Shown here: positions 11,018 through 22,514 of the stretch, one piece after another
How positions within the stretch are numbered: the stretch's first letter is position 1
Layout: each line of letters opens with the position of its first letter
Origin: Gambelia wislizenii
Taxonomy: Eukaryota; Chordata; Lepidosauria; Squamata; Crotaphytidae
Direction of reading: 5' to 3'
DNA length: 64,000 nucleotides
NCBI GenBank assembly: GCA_030847615.1
Contig: JAUMIR010000004.1
Location: forward strand, 104,732,001 to 104,796,000
Notes under the pieces: generated by a model
Told to the model about the DNA's origin: nothing
Seen by the model: only the letters and a program-made list of their open reading frames with translations
The model's database searches: none
Position numbers and translations under genes: made by a program

Positions 11018-13515
11018 AATACATCAGGCCATCTCAGTCCCTATATTCTAAGAACAACTGGAAATGCTCTCACTCACTCATTCATAGACAAGCACACAAC
11101 ACATATTTTTACTGGCACCTTTCTCTGAGTTGTAGCAGATAGCAAAGGAGAATAAAGCTAACAATGAGGCACACAGGTTTCTCACAATAAGGAAACAATG
11201 GACAATAATTATCCCACTACAGAGCCTCTCTTGTGGTTGGGCCCTAGCACTGCAATGGTTAAGAAAACCACCACCTTTATGGCCCTTTCCTCCATTCCTC
11301 AACATGTCAGGACTTTGGCCTTCAAAGGCTACTGCTGCAACTGAAGTAATATGATTAAGTGAACCTTTTAAGACAGATTTATGCAAAGAGTTTCTCCTCT
11401 AGCAAGTGTCACGTTGGGTCTAACTCTGTAAGGGAGAATATTTCAAAGATGCCACCTCTTATTTAGAACTACTAAATTATCTGACATTAGTGGTCAAACA
11501 GGCAGCAGGCCAAATTAGAGCAACATTGATTTATACTGCTGCTGATGCTGGCTTTTTCCTACTTATAAAATGAGAAAACAAAGGACTTTCATTCATTAGG
11601 TGAACCTTAACTGAAGAAGGGAAGTGGTGTGGGGAGTAGGTCTGGTGTTTCTCCTGGTAACAAACCAGCTCTTCCCATGAAGGCCTTGGGAAGGACTTGA
11701 AAGAACACTGGGTTTCATGTACAGCAGCTGTGTGTGTTCCACACCACCACAAATCCATGGGGTGTGTCTAGCATCAAGCAAGGAATTCATAATTGATTCT
11801 GAGACTCTGCTCTCAGAACCAATGCATGTGTTTAGTGAAAATCACATGCAAAATATATTTCTGGGAATTTAATATATCACACTGTATGGCTGAGATCCTA
11901 CCTGGATGCACACAGCATAAACGTTCCACATGTAGAACACTGCTGTGACTTCCCTGACACCAGCCTCAGGACTTATTGTGGCTTTGTAATAGATCTCTTC
12001 TTCCTCATGGCTATTCCATGGACGGTGAAAAGCATGGGGATCAAAGAAACACAGCCAGATGCAGATCGATGAAATCTTACAAGATCCAATGGGGTCCTCT
12101 GGGGGTCCCAGCAGATGATGTCAGCTATTGGGTGTGGCTATTGAAAAGATACTGTGAGTCGGGGGGGGTGGTTGTTGCAGAGGGAGGAAGGGAATTGCAT
12201 ACGGTGGAATTATACTTGCATATGCGAACCTATGACTAAGTGTAGAGCAAGGGTGGGCAGCTTGTCTAGAGGTAGGCACTTTTTAATCCCCTGACCCCAA
12301 AACCCCTGACAATCTGTACCATACAATTATTATAAAACCAGAAGTGACATTACATCATTTCCAGTTTCATTTCTGGCCATTTCCCAGCTAATTTTTCAGG
12401 TCAGGGAGCAGTGTTGGCTTCTTTTTGGCATTTTGCCCCCCCACAAAAAGTCAGGAAAGTTCTTCTTTTTTTAAATGGGGAGGGGTCTGGTCATTTGTGG
12501 GAGTGTCCTAAGAGGCACCAAAGGCTACAAAGGAGCAATTTAGTTGATGTATACAGCTGATGGGCCATAGCTTCCCCAACTCTGTTGTAAGGTGTCTCCC
12601 ATTTATGTATTTTCCCAGCAGTACATTGCAAACTAAACTATATACCGGGCAGATTAATTTTGTTTCTACTATAAGCAAGGAGTTGCTGAGGTATTGCCAT
12701 TGTCTGTTTGTTTCCATGTCAGTGCAGCAGAGTTACAAATGTTTAACGTAGAGTTATGCATTCATGACCAGTTCATATTCAGAATCCCTACATATTCAAT
12801 ATAGTAAGGCATACATAGGGATCATGAAAGCTGCCCATTCCGGACTTACTAGGCATCAGCTGCTGCAAGCAACAGGCATCTGGTTATCTATCAATCAAGA
12901 ACAAGCACACCAACATCCTTCCCACCCCCCAAGCAATCTCCGGTGTGAGAAGGAATTGAGACAGAGCCCACTTCTGAGTGTTGCACTGGAGATTGTTCAC
13001 AGGAGGGTGGTGGTGGAAACATAAGTCTTCTGTGTCCCAGTTGATAGGAGAACAGACCCCTGTTGCTTGCAGCAGATGTTGTCCAGTATCAGGATTGAGG
13101 GAGTCAGTCTTACTAGGTAACTAAGATAGTTTTGTTACTATGTAGCTGATCTAGAATTGCAACTAAATTCATCATATTGGATAGCTTCTATTCAGTTCAC
13201 ACTAAAACCTGGAATAAATGCACCCAACCAGCTGCCACTGGTTGTTCTCCATAAATGTGGAGAAAATAATGAAATCCACTCTTCTACCAGCACTGTACTG
13301 AAGAACCTATTGAACACAGTTCTGCTGTCCAGGAAGAAAAAAAAAACACATGGTGCTTCAGTTTGTGTGTGTGCACGCACGCACACGTGAATGCAGTAAA
13401 GAGAAACACACATTAAGAATTAGGGAACAGTGTGTTTTGGAGCACTTGTTCAGCTAAGGAATTTATTCTCATTACCACAGCTGAGCTCACACTCTTTTTA
13501 TTCCTAGTTCCATTC
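11018..13515. other. Intergenic, nothing firmly assigned
   Basis: No gene found. A possible hAT-type end (AAGGGTGGGCAGCTTG) lies at about 12249, and an interrupted GT/GC tract at about 13362-13386. Open frames up to 102 codons show no domain-like sequence. Confidence 0.45.
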
Positions 13516-13711
13516 AGTGGTGGTCAGTGGCTCCCATATCAGTGTGATAGTGAATCTACTCCAGGATTTAATCCAGGCTTTAAAAGAGAACTCCAAGGTG
13601 CTGAACATTATCCCCAAAATAGATTCAGGACCTTGGGCAGGTATTTTGAAGCAGGCCAAAACCTGGAAAGTATTCACTGCTCCACTGACATGGGAGTTAG
13701 GAACCACAACT
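13516..13711. repeat. Palindromic MITE, family B, copy 1
   Basis: The left arm from AGTGGTGGTCAGTGGCTCCC pairs with the reverse complement of the right arm (AGTTGTGGTTCCTAACTCCC) over about 90 bp. The middle contains a shared 'AAGGTGCTGAA' segment and its inverse. A diverged copy is at 22010-22210. Confidence 0.7.
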
Positions 13712-13721
13712 GTTTCCACTC

Positions 13722-16700
13722 TGACTTATTTAGTTAGTTATTTAAAGTATTTTTGCATCACCTCCCACTCCAGAAGGGCACCCTACATGATGAACAAATA
13801 AAAACCAATTAAAACAATAGAGAGGTTAAAACGTTTTTAAAACCACACTAAAATACTCTTTGAAAACTCCTAAAAACAGACTAAAAACAATAATAGAATC
13901 CAGTTTTAAAACAGTTTCAAAAGCAATTTTAAACACTGAATACTATGTGGAAAATTATTGTTTTGGCTGCCCACTGGAAGCTTAAAAGAGATGGGGCCAG
14001 CCTAACTTCCTTGGGCAGGGCGTTCCACAGTTGAGGCACTGCTACAGAGGGAACCTTGTTTCATGTACCCAACAATCTAATTTCATGAGGCATTGGGACA
14101 TGTAGGGTCTCCTCTGAAGACCACAAATTTCTGGCAAGCTCATATTGGAGGAGGCGGTATTTCAGATATCCTGACCTCAAATTGATTAGAGCTTTGTAGG
14201 TCAACACTAGCACCTTGAATTGAACTCAGAAACAAATTGGAAGCTAGTGCAATTCTTGCAAGATTGGTGTTATATGGTCTCTAAAATGTACACCAGTCTG
14301 GGTGCTGCATTTTGCACTAGCTGCAGCTTCCGAACACTTTTCAAGGGCAGACCCATGTAGAGCACATTACATTAGTCTAATCAGGAAGTAACTAAGGCAT
14401 GAACTACTGTGACCAGATCAGCCTTCCCCAGGAAAGGGAGCAGCTGGTGCACAAGCCAAAGCTGGGCAAAAGTGCTCCTGCAATCAGCAACTTGGCTTTC
14501 CAGGAGCAGCACTGGGCCCAAGAGCACCCCCAAGCTATGAATCTGAGTTTTCAGAAGGAATGCAACACCCTCCAGAACAGGCTGCCAATCCCAATCCCAG
14601 GTTGGTTTTCCTACTTGACTCGCAGCACTTCTGTCTTGTCTGGGTTAAGCCTCAGTCTGTTCACCTGCATCCAGTCCTTTACTGCATGCCAACAATGATT
14701 CAATACTACCACAGCCTCCTTGGCATCATGTAGATATTAAAAAACATAGGGGTCAGTATTGACCCCTGTGGAACTCCACAGGCTAATGGCCAAAAGGCTG
14801 AACAAGAGTCCCCCCAGCACTACCCTCTGGGAACATTCAGCAAAGAAAGACTGGAACCACTGTAAAGCAATGCCCCCAAGTCCATATCAGCCAAACAACC
14901 CAGAACAATACCATGGTCAATGGTATCAAATGAAGCTGAAAGATTCAGGAGCTGTCCATATCCCCGTGTACGTCATCCATTAAGGTGACGAAGGCTTTCT
15001 TTCCTATAACCAGGCCTGACTCCAGATTGGAATGGATCCAGGTAATCTGTTTCATCCAAGAAACCCTGGAGTTGTGTTGCTACCACTTGGTCTAGGACCT
15101 TACTTAGAAAGGGGAGATTAGAGACTGGAGGATAGTTACCCAAGGAGGTGGCAGCCAATGACGATTTTTGTCAACAAGGGTCTTAGAGAGGTTGTAAATA
15201 TAGCCCTCTTTCAAAGAAGCTTTTACAACCTCCACCACACAATTGACCAGTCCTCCTCTGGCAGCTTTCATTAACCAGAAAGGACAAGGGTTTAACAGAC
15301 AACTGCTTGGCCTCACCTCTCCAAGCAACTTGTCCACATCATCATGTTGAACAACCTAAAACTCATCCATTTAAACTGGACAGGTATGTGCCTCAGTTAC
15401 CTCCTCAGACTTTACAATCAATGTGGGGTCCTAGCCAGAATTAATCCAAGCAATTTTCTCTGCAAAATATTTAGCAAATCCATCTCAATGCTTTTCTGAG
15501 GGCTCCTACTCAGCAGTTTGAGTTCAATGATGTAATAGCCCTTTAACTACCTAGAACAGCTGCACTGGACGTGATTCAGCTGATATAACAGAGGCAGCAA
15601 AGAATCATTTCTTTGCTGCCCTGACTGCTATAAAATATGTTCTAAAATGGGTCTTAACCCATCTCAGTCAAATTCATCCTGAGTCTTTCTCTACCATTGC
15701 TTTAGTCATCTCCCCAAGTACTTCATTGCCCTGAGCTTCTCAGAAAACCAAGGAGACCATGCTCTGCACACACAGGATGCTTGGGAGCAACTGTGTCAAT
15801 TGCCTGGGTCATCCCCCTGTTTCATAGATCAATCAGGGCATCAACAGAATCGCCAGCTCTAGCAGCTGGAAAATCTTTCAGAGCATTCAGGAATCCTTCT
15901 AGATCTATTGGTCTCTGGGGGTGGACCATTTTAATGGGCCCAGCACCCCTGCAGAACTTAGCAGTCCCAGAAAATCTAAAATCTATTAGGTAGTGATCGG
16001 TCCATGACAATGAGATTCTTTCAAACCTCCCTGCCCCCAGAACATCCTCATCTTGACCAAGAAAAACTAGATCAAGAGTGTGGCCTCCTACATGTGTGGG
16101 GCAGATATTAACTGAGACAGACCCATGTTTGCCATGAAATACTGTCCTGGCCCTGATGAGGGTATCTCAGCATGGATGTTAAAATCCCCCAAGGGAATAA
16201 GTCTGGAGGAGATTATCGTCATGTCTGAGATTGCCTCCATCATTTCAGGCAGGGAGACAGTTGGGTGGTGGTTTGCTTGTTGTTGTGTGCCTTCAAGTTA
16301 TTCCCAACCCTATGGTGACCCTAAAGTGACTTATGGTGTCCCTAACATGAACTTATCTGGGGTTTTCTGAGGCTAAGAGTGTGTGACTTGCCCAAAATCA
16401 CCCAGTAGGTTTCCATGGTCAAGCAGGAATTTGAACCCTGGTCTCCAGAGTTGTAGTCCAACAACACTCAACCCACTATATCATGCTGGCTCTGTGGAGT
16501 GGACATTACACCAACAGAATCCCCCCATCCTGGCTCGTTGCCCTGTTGTCAAGAGTATACACTCAAACCTTGGAGATTTTCAGACAGGGTAACTCAATAG
16601 GGGAATGGACTCATAATAGATCACTGTGACTCCTCCTCTTGCCCATCAGATCTTGCCTGCTGCTGCACCTGGAAACCTGGTGGACATAACTGGGTCAAGT

Positions 16701-17110
16701 TTACACCCCCCTCGTCAGTTAACCAGGTTTCAGTTACACATGCAAGGTCAGCTTGCTTGTCCAGGATCAAATCCTGTATCATACCACTCTTCCCAGTCAC
16801 TGACCTGGCATCAAGCAGCAGCACTCTGTAGTCTGATGGAGTTCTACTAGAATAGCCATGACTCTGTTGGTTGGATGGTGAACCAGAAGGAAGAATAGCC
16901 AGGAGATGTCTTTCCCCACTTCTCCTCCATTGGTTTGTTCTACTTCCACTGCCATACCTCCCCCTGCCCATTGTGACTGGAGTGGCAGCACCCCTTGTAC
17001 ATCCTGAACAAATATTTGACTGTCTGAAATGGCAGCACCCCTTGTGTATTCTAAACACACATTTGGCTGACCAGAAATACAGACCAAACAAACTATCATT
17101 AACAAACATC
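13722..17110 (-). mobile_element. L2-type LINE, long degraded copy
   Basis: On the minus strand the order is endonuclease, reverse transcriptase, C-terminal region and 3' UTR. The endonuclease remnant (17109-16621) contains VLLLDARSVTGKSGMIQDLI and CVTETWLTDEGG. The RT start (15158-14973) contains ISNLPFLSKVLD-like sequence and LDETDYLDPFQSGVRPGYRK. The C-terminal part (about 14360-13990) contains WNALPKEVRLAPSLLSF-like sequence. The 3' end near 13722-13800 is A-rich. Stops and frameshifts are numerous and a Sauria SINE is nested at 16274-16493. A related LINE piece lies at 22515-23170. Confidence 0.85.
16274..16493 (-). mobile_element. Sauria-type SINE nested in the L2
   Basis: On the minus strand it runs from GAGCCAGCATGATATAGTGG through GGTTCAAATTCC, then the CORE-like segment, to a Bov-B-like tail ending near GCACACAACAACAAGC. 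It interrupts the endonuclease part of the flanking L2, so it is the younger insertion. Confidence 0.85.
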
Positions 17111-17299
17111 CAGGTCAGTTTAGTCTGAAGTACTCCCAGTACTTAGCCAAAGCTGGCCTCACTTCCTCATTTAGCAATCTTTTCCTACTACTGTTATAAA
17201 ACAACTGAAAACCAGATACCCTGGATGATCTACTTCAAATTAGCCAGAGATCTGATGCTAGGTCCTGATCCATCTTCCCTGGCATATACACTTAACAGT

Positions 17300-17860
17300 A
17301 AGAATGGTTATAGATTAGAGGTGGGCAGAATATGGCCCTAGGGCTGCATGAGGCTGTTTCTGCTCTCCCCAAACTTCTCTATTCTATTCTGACAGAAAAA
17401 GAATGAAGTCAAAATCTCCAAGGGTCCTTTCACACTATACAATTACAGCATTATGATTCCACTTTAATTACCATGGCTGCCTTCTATGGAATCCTGCTTT
17501 TTTAAAAAAAAAATCTTTGAGGGGTACTAGTGCTTTCTGGAAGAGAACTCTAACCCCTCCCTAAACTGCAAATCCCAGAATTCTATATGCTGGAACCATG
17601 GCAGTTACAGGAGAATCACAGAGATATAATTGTGGAGTGTGAATGAGATACAAGTATGTCAACTTAGCTTTTAAATTGTTTTGCAAATTCCCTTCACTGT
17701 TTAACATAAAACATACCAATACAGTATTTCAAAATCAGAAGTCGACTTCTCGCCACTTCATTATTTGGGGAGGGGGGTTATTGGTGGTAGTCTGCATGGC
17801 CCCAGAAACAGAAAATTGGTTGCCAGCCCCACTTAGGTTGCCTACTCCTGTTCTAGATCA
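17300..17860. mobile_element. Probable hAT-like remnant split by a MITE
   Basis: The left end AGGTGGGCAGAATATGGCCC and the reverse complement of the right end (AGGAGTAGGCAACCTAAGTG) have the look of inverted hAT-like termini. The interior is interrupted by the palindromic element at 17424-17645. Low sequence agreement makes this tentative. Confidence 0.4.
17424..17645. repeat. Palindromic MITE-like repeat, family A
   Basis: Left end TCCTTTCACACTATACAATT pairs with the reverse complement of the right end (TCATTCACACTCCACAATTA). The inner motif CCATGGCTGCCTTCTATGG pairs with an inverse segment (CATGGCAGTT). Same family as 20113-20325 and 29870-30468. Confidence 0.75.
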
Positions 17861-18447
17861 AGCTTTTTTCACTCTTTCAAGTCTGCTTCGCATGATATGC
17901 TCTTCACTTATGATGTTCTTTTGTTTTTCCAACACTTCTTCAGTCTTATTCTTTCTTAACATTAAGTGGGGGGAAAGATAGAAAAGCTGCATTGTGCCTA
18001 TTGCTTGCCCATGTGAGAAGCCTTCTATTTGAAAATTAAGGAGTTTTTCCAAATGAGGTATTTAATATGTAATTGCTCTGTTTCATTTATAGAATTTAAA
18101 GTGTGGGGAAACATGAGTCTCTTCCACTTGTGTCTTCCCACTGTTTTCTTTTTAAAGACGCCCCCTTACCCCATATATGTCAAAGAGGAGAAGAAGCAAG
18201 AGCTACAAAATGTCTTTGAAGTAGTATTTCTAGGTGCTGCTCCATCTGGAAAGGTTCTGGCCTAAATCTAATTGCTGGTCCACCTAGAACAGCCAGGAAA
18301 CTGAATGGTTAGGAAACACTTAGATACATTATATTGGTTCAATGGGCTTGCTTTTGTTGGGACTAGCAACTGGGTTTAAGATTCTAGAATGTGAAATAGT
18401 TTTGTAAGCAGGAGACGGGGCTTTTGCTCTCTTCTCCCTCAATCTCC

Positions 18448-18540
18448 TCCAGATGTTAATTCACATCATTCCTCACCATTGGCTATGCTGCATAGGCCTG
18501 ATGGCAGTTGTAGTCCAATAACATCTAGAGAACTTCACAT
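18448..18540. repeat. Remnant of a palindromic sauropsid repeat
   Basis: It contains CTCCAGATGTTAATTC at the left and GTTGTAGTCCAATAACATCT at the right, in inverted arrangement. This is a common short repeat in lizards. The surrounding 17861-18803 holds no gene. Confidence 0.5.
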
Positions 18541-18803
18541 TTCCCACCGCAGCAAAAGCTTTTTTGTCTGATACCAAAATAAATAAATAAAAAGTAGTAT
18601 AGGAGTTCAAGTATATTAAGGGTTTGTTAAACTGGAGGAAGTATTCATGGTAGTCCTCAGTCCTTTTCTGTTTATCCTTGAAGGTCATTCCTCATCAATA
18701 TTTTTGTCAAACCTAAACTTTTCTTCTCTCACAATAATGCTAAATTAATTCTGAATTACCACCTCCCCCACAGCAAAAAGAGTAAAACTTACAAATGAAG
18801 GAA

Positions 18804-19072
18804 ATTACTTTTTGAAATGGGGGGGGGGAACCCACCGAGGTCAGGAGGAGAACAGCGCTGTCCTGCTTGCAGCGCTCCATTTTGGATGACACCACCCTCC
18901 TCCCAACCTTCCCCTGTGCTGGAGGCACGAGAAATGCATCAATAAAAAGTCACATTTAGCCTGCAGCATGGAGGAAGCATGAGGGAAGGTCAGGAGGAGG
19001 ACAGCATCGTCTGAAATGGCGCGCTGTAAGTGGGACCTTGGCAGGTTTTTTTCCGCCCGTTTGAAAAAGTCC
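18804..19072. repeat. Fold-back element with TTTTGAAA-type termini
   Basis: The ends are inverted: ACTTTTTGAAATGGGGG at the left and GCCCGTTTGAAAAAGTCC at the right. Inside, two copies of GGTCAGGAGGAG flank opposite-facing arms (CATTTTGGATGACACCACCC; GACAGCATCGTCTGAAATGG). It resembles the inner element of the 49.9-50.4 kb palindrome. Confidence 0.6.
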
Positions 19073-19324
19073 AAAGTGAAATTCTTCCCTGACAGAAGAA
19101 GTATTTGCTGGTTATAAAATGAGACATTTAAAATCGAGAACCTCAGTATCTTTCATAAAATCCAGTCTCCCTGTATTTGAAGTCTATATTAGAACCTGAC
19201 TTCTTTGATCTGATCCTCTTTGTAGGTCATACATCTATTGTTAAGAATTTTTGTGAACTTTTTTCAACAGTTAAGGGAAGTGATTATGAATTCTCCATTT
19301 AGCTAGAATCACTGTGTTATCTTG

Positions 19325-19655
19325 CATACCCTCCAACTATCCCCATTTGCCAGGGACATCCCCAACTAATCTTCTGTCATCTTGTTTTTAAGCTGCTTTT
19401 AAAAATGTTCCAGTTTCTCTTTCCTCCCCCACTTTTCCCACTTGCTCCTCTGGATACTTCAGTTACTGCAAACTCAGTTCAAATGCGCAACAGCTAGTAG
19501 AAGTATCTTGTCTTCCCAGCAGGCCTGTGGCAAAGCAAACTGCTGTACTCTCTCCTAGCTTGTGTGTTCCTCCGCATTAATAACTTATGTCGTCTTGACC
19601 GCATTCTGATGTTGCTTGGCCACGTGTTCCAATTTTCATCTAGGAAAAGTTGTAG
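19325..19655 (+). repeat. Dispersed repeat R1, copy 2
   Basis: Aligns along its length to 5930-6285 in the same orientation: GCTTTTAAAAATGTTCCAGT, TGCAAACTCAGTTCAAATGC, CTCCTAGCTTGTGTGTTC, then ATTAATAACTTATGTCGTCT. It is followed immediately by a hAT-like MITE insertion. Confidence 0.7.
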
Positions 19656-19657
19656 GG

Positions 19658-20027
19658 CAGTGCTACTTAACCTGTGGTCCGAGGACCCCCAGGAGGATGC
19701 GATGTCCTCATAGGGGGTCCACAAAGGCTTCAAGGCTGCTTGGCCCACCTCCTGCCTACAGTGGAGTGACCACATGAGAGAAGCCAAGGCAAAAGCTGGC
19801 TGGCTGGTTTGGTCTGCACAATGCCATTCAATCCACTCCAGGCACAAACTTGCAGGAAGAAGCAGGAGAAAAGTGCCTCTGAAGGAAGGTTTAATGGAAG
19901 GTGTAATTGTATTATTATTATTATGTATTATTATTATGGTTTTAAATCTTGAGTTACGTCTTGGGGTCCATGGCAACAAAAGATATTTAAAGGGGGTCCC
20001 TGATAAAGAAAAAGTTAAGAGTCACTG
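19658..20027. mobile_element. hAT-type MITE with perfect 8-bp target duplication
   Basis: The flanking octamer TTGTAGGG occurs at 19650-19657 and 20028-20035. The termini CAGTGCTACTTAACC and GTTAAGAGTCACTG are inverted. The interior holds an ATT-rich patch (19913-19936) and no transposase. It lies a few hundred bases upstream of the presumed FGGY promoter. A diverged relative at 56626 is split by a CR1. Confidence 0.85.
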
Positions 20028-20112
20028 TTGTAGGGCATGATCTTGTGGTATAACTGAACACCTCTACATTTTTTCTGTTGTGTCCAAAGGCTAGGAAGCA
20101 ATGTTTCCTCAG

Positions 20113-20325
20113 GACCCTTTCACACTACACATTATAGCGCTATCATTCCAATTTAATTGCCATGGTAACATCCTATGGACTCCTGAGAACTGCAATTTAG
20201 GAAGGGGCAATTAACTCTACTAGTGCCTCACCAACCACAAACCCCAGGCATCGGTAGGATGTTGCCATGGCAATTACTGTAGCGTGGAATCATAGCGCTA
20301 TAACTGTACAGTGTGAGAAACGGGG
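20113..20325. repeat. Palindromic MITE-like repeat, family A, at the promoter edge
   Basis: CCCTTTCACACTACACATTA at the left pairs with the reverse complement of the right end (TTTCTCACACTGTACAGTTA). The palindromic heart includes TATAGCGCTAT and CCATGGTAACATCCTATGG. It directly abuts the CG-rich block that probably holds the FGGY promoter. Confidence 0.75.
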
Positions 20326-21003
20326 GCGCTGCAGCCAACGCAGGTGCGTGTTTGTTGTGTGCAATGAAAACCCACTCCTCTACTTAACAGCCTAAGCGAA
20401 ACTATTTTTTATTCTTTTTGGGGGTGTGTAGTTCTCTGACGCTCATTCGGAGCACTGTCTCGGGGATCATAATCGCCTTTTCCTTTCCTTTGCCGGGGCA
20501 AAGCAGAGAAAAAACTTCGGAGGAGGTGGGGAGAATTTTAAAAATCGCAGCTCGGCGAGTATTCAGCCGGTCGTTTTACACCCCATAGGAACCAAGGAGG
20601 AAAAACTGGCGACGAGAGCGAAGGGGAACTTGTCCGCTTCCTTCGGCTTCCCAACTCTGAGGAGATTTTCCCGCTGTCCGCGCCTTTGAGAGCGAAGCAA
20701 GAGGCGAGGATTTCAGCCAGTCCTCACGGCTGGCGGTCAACTGACCCATCCGCAAAGGCCTGACGAGGCGCTCCTGCCAAGAAAAGAAAACGGAGGGAGG
20801 CTGGCTTTCTTTCTTTTTCTCCCTCCTCCTCCTCCCCCCATTTTTCTCCTCCTCCTCTCGTTTTCCGGCAAAGGCTCGGCTCCTGTGAAAGAAGCCCGGA
20901 AATGGCCTTGTCAGGAGAGCTGTGGTGGCTGCAAAGTGTGTGCTGTTAGCTGCTGCTGCTGCTTGTCTCTTGCTAGCTAAGGTCATATTTCACTTTTGGG
21001 CAA
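20326..21003 (+). promoter_or_regulatory. FGGY: CG-rich block: candidate FGGY promoter and non-coding exon 1
   Basis: This is the only unique-looking stretch in the first 42 kb dense in CG dinucleotides. At its right end CAA|GTAAGTG (exon end 21003) is a near-ideal splice donor on the + strand. The first coding exon of FGGY at 42367 begins with a splice acceptor only 11 bases before the start codon, so an upstream non-coding exon is required. This block fits that role. The transcription start is not visible. A minus-strand frame of 136 codons (20576-20986) is low-complexity and probably chance. Confidence 0.55.
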
Positions 21004-21557
21004 GTAAGTGGCTTTTGCTTTCCAACCCAAATAATAATTAGCTGTGTACCAGAGCGTTCTGTTTCAGGAAATCCTCCTGGGGCTGTTTCTTTCCTTTTCT
21101 TAAGGGGGAAAAAACATACCAGGCCTTGGCATTTGCAACCTCCAGACCTGCCCCCTCCCTGCACTCTTTGGTGAGCAATGATTGACTATGACTACCCCTG
21201 GATAAGGGAGTGGGGAAAAATCATTTGAAGGCCTTAATGCTGCTTACTCGTCTTGCTTTTTTTTTTTTTTAAACATACATGCTTGCATTCCCCTGTACAA
21301 CCCTGTACACCCTAAGTATGCAATGAAACCAGAGCTTGGAAATATTACTGTGTGGGCCACAGCTCCTGGAATTACCCAGCCAGCATAGCCATTTGCTTTG
21401 CTGTCTGAGAAGTATTATTATTATTATTTTGGAGTTTTTAGTCCAAGAAATCACATGCCCACGCTCTTGCATGGAAAACAAGAAGGAAAAGTGCAGGTTT
21501 TCTTTAGCTTCCCCTTGCAAGTGGAGAGGCTGACTGCTACATCTCAGAGGTAACACT

Positions 21558-21748
21558 TTATCCAGCCTTTCTCAATCTTTTTACCCTGGTGGAATCGTTG
21601 AAACAATTTCTAGGTCTCAGGGAACCCCTGCCTAAAAATTATTATATCTACAGTTAAAAAATGCCCCCCCCCAGTCTCAATATCTCATGGAACTCCTAGC
21701 AACCTCTTAGGGAACCCTAGGGTTCCAGGGAACCTGTTTGAAAAACCC
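21558..21748. mobile_element. hAT-like MITE remnant
   Basis: Left end CCAGCCTTTCTCAATCTTTT and right end CCTGTTTGAAAAACCCTAAC are roughly inverted. The interior repeats 'GGGAACCC'-type words (TCTCAGGGAACCCCTGCC, GGGTTCCAGGGAACCTG). A hAT relationship is suggested by the terminal style only. Confidence 0.45.
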
Positions 21749-21761
21749 TAACTTTATCCAT

Positions 21762-21782
21762 CTTTCTCTCTCTCTCTGTATA

Positions 21783-21837
<55 letters not shown>
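21762..21837. repeat. Compound (TC)n(TG)n(AG)n microsatellite
   Basis: TC tract, then TG (about 21783-21800), then AG (21801-21836). The TC and AG tracts could pair as a hairpin with the TG tract in the loop. Confidence 0.9.
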
Positions 21838-22009
21838 TTACTTGTCCCTGGAGAAGAGAGAGGGAAGTGAATAAGAGGTCTCTAATGTTGCAGTCTCAAG
21901 GGCTGGTGATCCTCCTTCAAGTTCTTGAAAAGATAGCCAACGTTGACCCAACACATATTGAAGACTTGTTGCCCTTGATCTCCGGCAGGTATGGGATTTC
22001 CTCTCCATC

Positions 22010-22210
22010 TTGTTCCGCGCAGAAGTGGCAAGTAGAGCTGTGAATCCACTCCAGATTTTAGTCCAATGTCTGGAGGAGCTGGTGAAGGTGCTGAATCGAT
22101 TTTTAGGAGATGGTTCAGCACCTTGGATAGCTCCTTTAAAGTTCATTCCAAAATCAGGATTAGCTCTGCCACCGCTCAGACATGGGAGCCCCTAGCTGCC
22201 ACTGGTACCA
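22010..22210. repeat. Palindromic MITE, family B, copy 2
   Basis: Shares with 13516-13711 the segments TGTGAATCCACTCCAGATTT, GGTGAAGGTGCTGAA and a right end with GACATGGGAGCC. The left and right parts are inverted relative to each other. Confidence 0.6.
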
Positions 22211-22288
22211 TGCAAACTGTGAGGGAGACCCGCCCCTAGACAAGCACTGAGCACTGGATGTTCCTAGCCATTTCTCTGTAGCATGAAC

Positions 22289-22400
22289 ATTCATAGAATC
22301 ATGGAATAGTCGAATTGGAAGGAACCCCAAGGGGCATCTGGTCCAACTACCTGCCTGTGCAGGAATCCATAGCTGAGCATCTCTGACAGATGGGCCTCCA
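22289..22400 (-). mobile_element. CR1-like 3' end
   Basis: The left edge reads TTCATAGAATCATGGAATAG, the reverse complement of the CR1 terminal TATGATTCTATGA repeat. It is followed by reverse-oriented 3' UTR words (GGTCCAACTACCTGCC). 5'-truncated. Confidence 0.7.
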
Positions 22401-22414
22401 ATCTCTGTTTACTC

Positions 22415-22512
22415 AGTTTGTGGCCCTCCAGATACTGGAGTGCAACTCCTATGATTTGTCATTCTGCTAGAGCTGATGGGATCTGTAGTCCAATAACATC
22501 TGAAGGGCCAAA
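22415..22512. repeat. Remnant of a palindromic sauropsid repeat
   Basis: TTTGTGGCCCTCCAGATACT at the left and TGTAGTCCAATAACATCTGA at the right are inverted halves, as in the elements near 18.5 and 52.0 kb. It abuts the truncated 3' side of the L2 copy. Confidence 0.55.
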
Positions 22513-22514
22513 TT

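Noticed and set aside
16621..17109. 162-codon minus-strand frame as a gene
   Set aside because: Contains LINE endonuclease sequence in line with RT remnants downstream. It is part of the L2 copy.
20576..20986. 136-codon minus-strand open frame in the CG-rich block
   Set aside because: Ala, Arg, Lys and Glu low-complexity from a GC- and purine-biased stretch. No domain, and it overlaps the presumed promoter and exon 1.
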